64,000 bases of DNA, from assembly GCF_017583045.1 (NCBI RefSeq), contig NZ_JAGFBF010000005.1, forward strand, positions 992,001 to 1,056,000, written 5' to 3'. The notes beneath the pieces are model-generated. The model saw nothing but the letters and a program-made list of their open reading frames with translations. It did no database searches and was not told the origin of the DNA. Position numbers and translations under genes: made by a program. Below, one piece after another: positions 60,112 to 64,000 of the stretch. Numbering within the stretch: position 1 is the first letter of the stretch; each line of letters begins with the position of its first letter. The DNA comes from Leucobacter tardus. Lineage in GTDB: Bacteria > Actinomycetota > Actinomycetes > Actinomycetales > Microbacteriaceae.

Positions 60112-60956
60112 ACCGCATCGAGCCCCAGGTCGAGGGCGCGCGCGCCGTGCGTCAGCCGACCCACCGAGATCACGTCGACACCGGTGCGGGCGATCGCGCC
60201 GACGGTGTCGAGCGAGACACCTCCGCTCGCCTCGCACACCGCGCGGCCGCCAACGCGGCGCACACCCTCCGCGAGATCGTCGAGCGAGAAGTTGTCGAGC
60301 AGCACGCCCGTCACCCCCGCCTCGAGCACCGGATCGATCTGGTCGAGGCGATCCACCTCGACGATGATCGCGGTCGTGTGACCGGCCCGTTCGCGCAGAT
60401 CACGGAGCGCCGCGCGTGTCGTTGCCGCGTCGACGGCGCCGAGCGCCGCGAGGTGGTTGTCCTTCACCATGATGGCGTCGGAGAGCCCGAACCGGTGACT
60501 CGAACCTCCGCCCGCGCGCACGGCGTGCTTCTCGAACGCGCGCAACCCCGGCGTCGTCTTCCGGGTGTCCGCGATGCGGGCCGCGGTCCCCTCGACGGCA
60601 GCGACGTAGGCGGCGGTCAGCGTCGCGATGCCGCTCAGACGTTGGGTGAAGTTCAGGGCGACCCGCTCCCCGGTGAGCACGCCGCGGGCGGGTCCCGAGA
60701 TTTCGGCGAGCACATCGCCAGCGTCGAACGCGAACCCCTCGGCGGCGAGCGCAGATACCTCGATCCGCGGGTCGGTGAGGGTGAAGGCGGCGCGCAGCAC
60801 CTCCCTGCCGGCGAACTTTCCGCCCTCGCGCGCGACGAGTCGGGTCGACAGCACGGCATCGGCGGGAATCGCGAGCTCAGCAGTCACATCACCCCACGGG
60901 GCGTCTTCGACGAGCGCGGCGCGCACCCCGGTCTCGATCAGGTGCGGGGTGAGCAT
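60108..60956 (-). CDS. nadC: Nicotinate-nucleotide diphosphorylase (carboxylating)
   Basis: This 282-residue quinolinate phosphoribosyltransferase converts quinolinate and PRPP to nicotinate mononucleotide. Motifs include EDAPWGDVT at the N-terminus, FTQRLSGIATLTAAYV, ADTRKTTPGLRAFEKHAV with the PRPP-binding Arg/Lys/Thr, and LDNFSLDDL. Length and sequence are standard. It overlaps nadB (TGATG) and the cysteine desulfurase (GTGA). Confidence 0.95.
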   Translation of the reverse strand: MLTPHLIETGVRAALVEDAPWGDVTAELAIPADAVLSTRLVAREGGKFAGREVLRAAFTLTDPRIEVSALAAEGFAFDAGDVLAEISGPARGVLTGERVALNFTQRLSGIATLTAAYVAAVEGTAARIADTRKTTPGLRAFEKHAVRAGGGSSHRFGLSDAIMVKDNHLAALGAVDAATTRAALRDLRERAGHTTAIIVEVDRLDQIDPVLEAGVTGVLLDNFSLDDLAEGVRRVGGRAVCEASGGVSLDTVGAIARTGVDVISVGRLTHGARALDLGLDAV

Positions 60957-62548
60957 CAGCGGGCTCCTTCGGTCGCAAACGGGGTGGAGTGTTGCAGCGA
61001 CGCAGCGGGATCCGGCGCGATCACCGGCAGGATCGCCGCCCGGCGCGCTTGCACCGCGTCGGTGTCGGGAAAGCCGTCGCGCTGGTGGGCACCGCGGGAC
61101 TCGGTGCGGGCGGCGGTCGCGGCGTCGATGAGCGTCTCGAGTGCTGGGGCGGCGCCGGGCACCACGATGGTCTGTGCGCCCTGCAGCAGGTCGAGCATGC
61201 TGCGCCCGCGGAACGACCAGTCACCGCACGACGCCGCTGCCGCAGCCCCGGCCCGCGCACCGAACACGAGCCCCTCGACCAACGAGTTCGATGCGAGACG
61301 ATTAGCGCCGTGAACACCGGTGGCAGCCGCCTCGCCCGCGGCGAAGAGTCGGGGCACGCTCGTGCGCCCGTCGAGGTCGGTGGCGATGCCGCCCATCGTG
61401 TAGTGCGCGGCGGGCGCGACCGGGATCGGCTCACGCGCCCACGCGACACCCGCACCGGTCACCGCGGCGTCGATCGACGGGAACCGGCGAGCCAGGGCAC
61501 CCGCTCCCCCGTCGCGCTCGATGCCGGTCGCGTCGAGCCACACGCACGGCTCCCCGCGCTCCCGCATCACGCGGTCGATGTGACGCGAGACCACGTCGCG
61601 TGGTGCAAGCTCGGCCCTCGGGTGGGCGTCGCGCATGAACCGCGACCCGGCACCGTCGCGCAGCACCGCGCCTGCCCCGCGCACCGCCTCGGAGATGAGG
61701 AACGCCGAGGCGCCGTCGGGCGCCACGAGGGCAGTCGGGTGAAACTGCACGAACTCGAGGTCGGCGAGCAGCGCCCCGGCGCGGGCCGCGAGCGCGACCC
61801 CCTGCCCGCGCGCACCCGCGTGGTTCGAGGTGCGTGGATACAGCGCCGCGTAGCCTCCGGTCGCGATGATGACGGCGTCGGCAGCGATCACATCCCCGGC
61901 ACTGTCACCCGAACACCGCACCCCGACGATCGCGCCGTCGCGCACGGCGAGCTCGGTGACGCGGGTGCGTTCGCGCACCTCGACGCGCCCCGCTCGCACG
62001 AGCGCGGAAACGGCGTCGCGCAGGAACCGGTCGAGCACGGCACCCGTGCGGTCGCCGCCGGCGTGCACGATGCGGGGGTGCCCGTGCGCAGCCTCGAGTC
62101 CGCGGGCAGGAGCGCCCACAGCGTCGCGGTCCACCGGGAAGCCCGCAGCGATCAACGCACGCACCGCGTCCACCCCGTCAGCCACAAGCTGCCGCGCCGC
62201 CTCGGCGTCGACGAGTCCGTGCCCGGCGGCGACGGTGTCGGCGAGGTGGGCGGTGACGGAGTCACCGGGGCCGATGGCGGCCGCGATGCCGCCCTGTGCA
62301 CGAACGGTGTTGGCGGCGCGATCGGCGGCCGGTACTTCGCCGCCCAAACCGAACACATCGCCCGTCACGAGCACCACGTCAGCATCGGCGGCGACGGCGG
62401 CACGCACCGCCGACAGCCCGGCGACCCCCGACCCGACGACGCACACCACCGGCGCACCCGCGGCGCCAGGCGCACCCGCGGCACCAGGCGCACCCAAGAC
62501 ACCAGGCGCACCCGCAGCGCCAGGCGCACCCCACGCACCTGCACTCAT
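60956..62548 (-). CDS. nadB: L-aspartate oxidase with collagen-like N-terminal extension
   Basis: This 530-residue FAD enzyme oxidises L-aspartate to iminoaspartate, the substrate of NadA. The Rossmann motif VVGSGVAGLSA begins near residue 37. QGGIAAAIG, HTAGGDRTG-like HAGGDRTGAVLD and HYTMGGIATDLDGRTS are conserved. Residues 4-33 are Gly-X-Y triplets (GAPGAAGAPGVLGAPGAA). The ATG overlaps the nadA stop (ATGA). Confidence 0.94.
   Translation of the reverse strand: MSAGAWGAPGAAGAPGVLGAPGAAGAPGAAGAPVVCVVGSGVAGLSAVRAAVAADADVVLVTGDVFGLGGEVPAADRAANTVRAQGGIAAAIGPGDSVTAHLADTVAAGHGLVDAEAARQLVADGVDAVRALIAAGFPVDRDAVGAPARGLEAAHGHPRIVHAGGDRTGAVLDRFLRDAVSALVRAGRVEVRERTRVTELAVRDGAIVGVRCSGDSAGDVIAADAVIIATGGYAALYPRTSNHAGARGQGVALAARAGALLADLEFVQFHPTALVAPDGASAFLISEAVRGAGAVLRDGAGSRFMRDAHPRAELAPRDVVSRHIDRVMRERGEPCVWLDATGIERDGGAGALARRFPSIDAAVTGAGVAWAREPIPVAPAAHYTMGGIATDLDGRTSVPRLFAAGEAAATGVHGANRLASNSLVEGLVFGARAGAAAAASCGDWSFRGRSMLDLLQGAQTIVVPGAAPALETLIDAATAARTESRGAHQRDGFPDTDAVQARRAAILPVIAPDPAASLQHSTPFATEGAR
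62450..62530 (-). repeat. GC-rich tandem repeat coding for Gly-X-Y triplets at the NadB N-terminus
   Basis: An 18-bp-type unit (GGCGCACCCGCGGCACCA and variants) repeats about 4.5 times. It codes for GAP and GAA/GVL triplets at residues 7-33 of NadB. Confidence 0.85.
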
Positions 62549-63876
62549 GGGCGTGCGGCGAGCATGCGCTCGAGCGCGACTCGTGAGGCGTCGGCGACCG
62601 CGGGGTCGACGGTGATTCGGTTGGGCGTCTCACCGGCGAGCAGCGACTCGAGGGTCCAGGCGAGGTAGGCGGGGTGAATGCGGTACATCGTCGAGCACGG
62701 GCACACGACCGGATCGAGGCAGAAGATCGTGAGGTCGGGGTGCTCGTCGGCGAGACGGTTCACGAGGTTGATCTCGGTGCCGATGGCGATGACGTCGCCG
62801 GGCGATGCCTCCTCGATCGCGCGGCGGATCACTTCGGTCGATCCGTTCGCATCCGCCGCCTCGACGACCGCGGCCGGGCACTCCGGGTGCACGATGACCC
62901 GCACACCCGGGTACTCGGCGCGCGCCTGCTCGATCTGTGCGACGGTGAACCGTTTGTGCACCGAGCAGAACCCGTTCCAGAGGATCACTTGCGCGTGCTC
63001 GAGCTGCTCCACGGTGTTGCCGCCGAGCGGCAGGTGCGGCCGCCAGAGCGGCATCTCATCCTCGGTGATCCCCATGGCCTTCGCGGTGTTGCGGCCGAGG
63101 TGCTGATCCGGAAAGAAGACGACCCGCTGCCCCCGCACAAACGCCCACTCGAGCACCGTTCGCGCGTTCGACGAGGTGCAGACGATGCCGCCGTTGCGGC
63201 CGCAGAACGCTTTGATCGCGGCCGACGAGTTCATGTAGGTGACCGGGATCACGGGCTGCCGACCGTCGGTGTCGGGTTCCGTGCCGAGCGTATCGGTGAG
63301 CTGCCGCCAGCACTCCTCCACCTGGTCGATGGTCGCCATGTCGGCCATCGAGCACCCGGCGGCGAGGTTCGGCAGGATGACCGCTTGATCCTCACCCGAG
63401 AGGATGTCGGCGGTCTCCGCCATGAAGTGCACGCCGCAGAACACGAACGCCTCGGCTTCGGGGTGCTGCTTCGCCGCCTGCGCGAGCATGAACGAGTCGC
63501 CCACGAAGTCGGCGTGCCGCACGACCTCATCACGCTGGTAGAAGTGACCGAGGATCGCCACCCGATCGCCGAGCTCCGCTTTCGCGGCGATGATGCGCGC
63601 CTCCAGTTCCGCCTCTGAGGCGCGCGTGTACGACTCGGGCAGCGGCCCCTGGCGCGGGGAGGTACGCGGGGCGCGATCCTCGACGGACGCGCCCGGCCCG
63701 TAGCCCGGATCCTGATCAATCGCCCACGGATCGCGCGCGAGGCCGCTGTCGCAGCTGCTCACGCCGGTCGCGCGGAGGGCGATGGGGCGCCGCGAGCCAC
63801 GCGCCGATCGCTCGGGGGCCGCGCGCTCGGCTTCGCGGGTCGCGGCGGTCGTGATGAGTTCGTGCACGCTCGTCAT
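62545..63876 (-). CDS. nadA: Quinolinate synthase A
   Basis: This 443-residue 4Fe-4S enzyme condenses iminoaspartate with dihydroxyacetone phosphate. HFYQRDEVVRHADFVGDSF, FCGVHFMAETADIL, AAGCSMADM, HPECPAAVVEAAD and VVCPCSTMYRIHP include the cluster Cys residues. The N-terminal 80 or so residues are a variable extension. AGAGGAGC precedes the ATG at 63874-63876. It is the first gene of the nadA-nadB-nadC-desulfurase operon. Confidence 0.95.
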   Translation of the reverse strand: MTSVHELITTAATREAERAAPERSARGSRRPIALRATGVSSCDSGLARDPWAIDQDPGYGPGASVEDRAPRTSPRQGPLPESYTRASEAELEARIIAAKAELGDRVAILGHFYQRDEVVRHADFVGDSFMLAQAAKQHPEAEAFVFCGVHFMAETADILSGEDQAVILPNLAAGCSMADMATIDQVEECWRQLTDTLGTEPDTDGRQPVIPVTYMNSSAAIKAFCGRNGGIVCTSSNARTVLEWAFVRGQRVVFFPDQHLGRNTAKAMGITEDEMPLWRPHLPLGGNTVEQLEHAQVILWNGFCSVHKRFTVAQIEQARAEYPGVRVIVHPECPAAVVEAADANGSTEVIRRAIEEASPGDVIAIGTEINLVNRLADEHPDLTIFCLDPVVCPCSTMYRIHPAYLAWTLESLLAGETPNRITVDPAVADASRVALERMLAARP

Positions 63877-63929
63877 TGCTGCATGCTCCTCTGGGATGGA
63901 AGGGAAAAACGGTTGGGGTGGGGTGCGGA

Positions 63930-64000
63930 TCAGCGCTCGCGGAACCGGTACAGCTTCGCCGGCCGGTGTCGCGTGCCGGTTTCGACGTCGCCGGTGTCGA
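63930..64000 (-). CDS. Partial C-terminus of a probable Nudix/NrtR-like regulator
   Basis: The last 23 codons end with GTRHRPAKLYRFRER and a TGA at 63930-63932. The R-P-A-x-L-Y-R-F-R ending is typical of Nudix-type NrtR regulators with a winged helix, which control NAD genes. The position directly upstream of nadA supports this, but too little is visible to be sure. Confidence 0.5.
   Translation of the reverse strand, partial: DTGDVETGTRHRPAKLYRFRER

Overview
The window is GC-rich DNA whose gene content fits an actinomycete, most likely a member of the Microbacteriaceae (inference). Pointers are LAxTG-type sorting signals, a CtpE-like P-type ATPase, GTG starts, many ATGA/GTGA stop-start overlaps, and SipW-type secreted proteins. 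Gene density is near complete and most transcription units are short operons.

Region 1 (1-6.4 kb): a divergent catabolic locus. A DUF3100 membrane protein is transcribed leftward. An RpiR-type regulator, a 3-hydroxyisobutyrate-dehydrogenase-like enzyme, an aldehyde dehydrogenase and an M20 amidohydrolase are transcribed rightward. A perfect palindrome lies on the -35 boxes of both divergent promoters. Region 2 (6.4-16.5 kb): a Pr6Pr membrane protein, a GNAT acetyltransferase, a YdcF protein, a siderophore-interacting protein with an AraC regulator and a heterodimeric ABC transporter, then a PTS EIIC-like permease with a HAD phosphatase. Region 3 (16.5-29.2 kb): an acetate-permease-like protein, a repetitive LANTG wall protein, a lipoprotein, small membrane proteins, an SMR efflux pair coupled to a SRAP/HMCES gene, a large LuxR ATPase regulator, a DapA-like aldolase, a PACE efflux pump with a divergent LysR regulator, and a Ca2+/H+ antiporter.

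Region 4 (29.2-37.3 kb): an eight-gene leftward locus built around a SipW/archaeal-type (Ser-His) signal peptidase. It carries four small exported proteins with alternate-type signal sequences, an RCC1 beta-propeller protein, an LALTG-anchored protein, and a LuxR-type STAND regulator with an unusual Arg in its P-loop. It looks like a surface-fibre or biofilm-matrix assembly system. Region 5 (37.6-44.6 kb): DUF4385, a GT1 glycosyltransferase overlapping a HEAT-repeat/GT4 fusion, and a CtpE-like ATPase.

Region 6 (44.65-58.32 kb): a 13.6 kb genomic island inserted in the 3' half of tRNA-Pro(GGG). It is bounded by a 43-bp imperfect direct repeat. It holds two HEPN-motif candidates including an ApeA-like gene, a further possible HEPN protein, a type III CBASS operon (CD-NTase, HORMA, TRIP13-like ATPase, TIR-SAVED effector) followed closely by an AlbA_2/Schlafen-like gene, a RloA/RloB (AbiL-like) pair, and two head-to-head tyrosine recombinase genes that both lack their N-terminal parts. 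It is a defence island.

Region 7 (58.3-64 kb): the intact tRNA-Pro, a pyridoxamine-phosphate-oxidase-like protein, and the de novo NAD operon nadA-nadB-nadC-cysteine desulfurase. The 3' end of a probable NrtR-like Nudix regulator lies upstream. NadB carries a collagen-like Gly-X-Y N-terminal extension.
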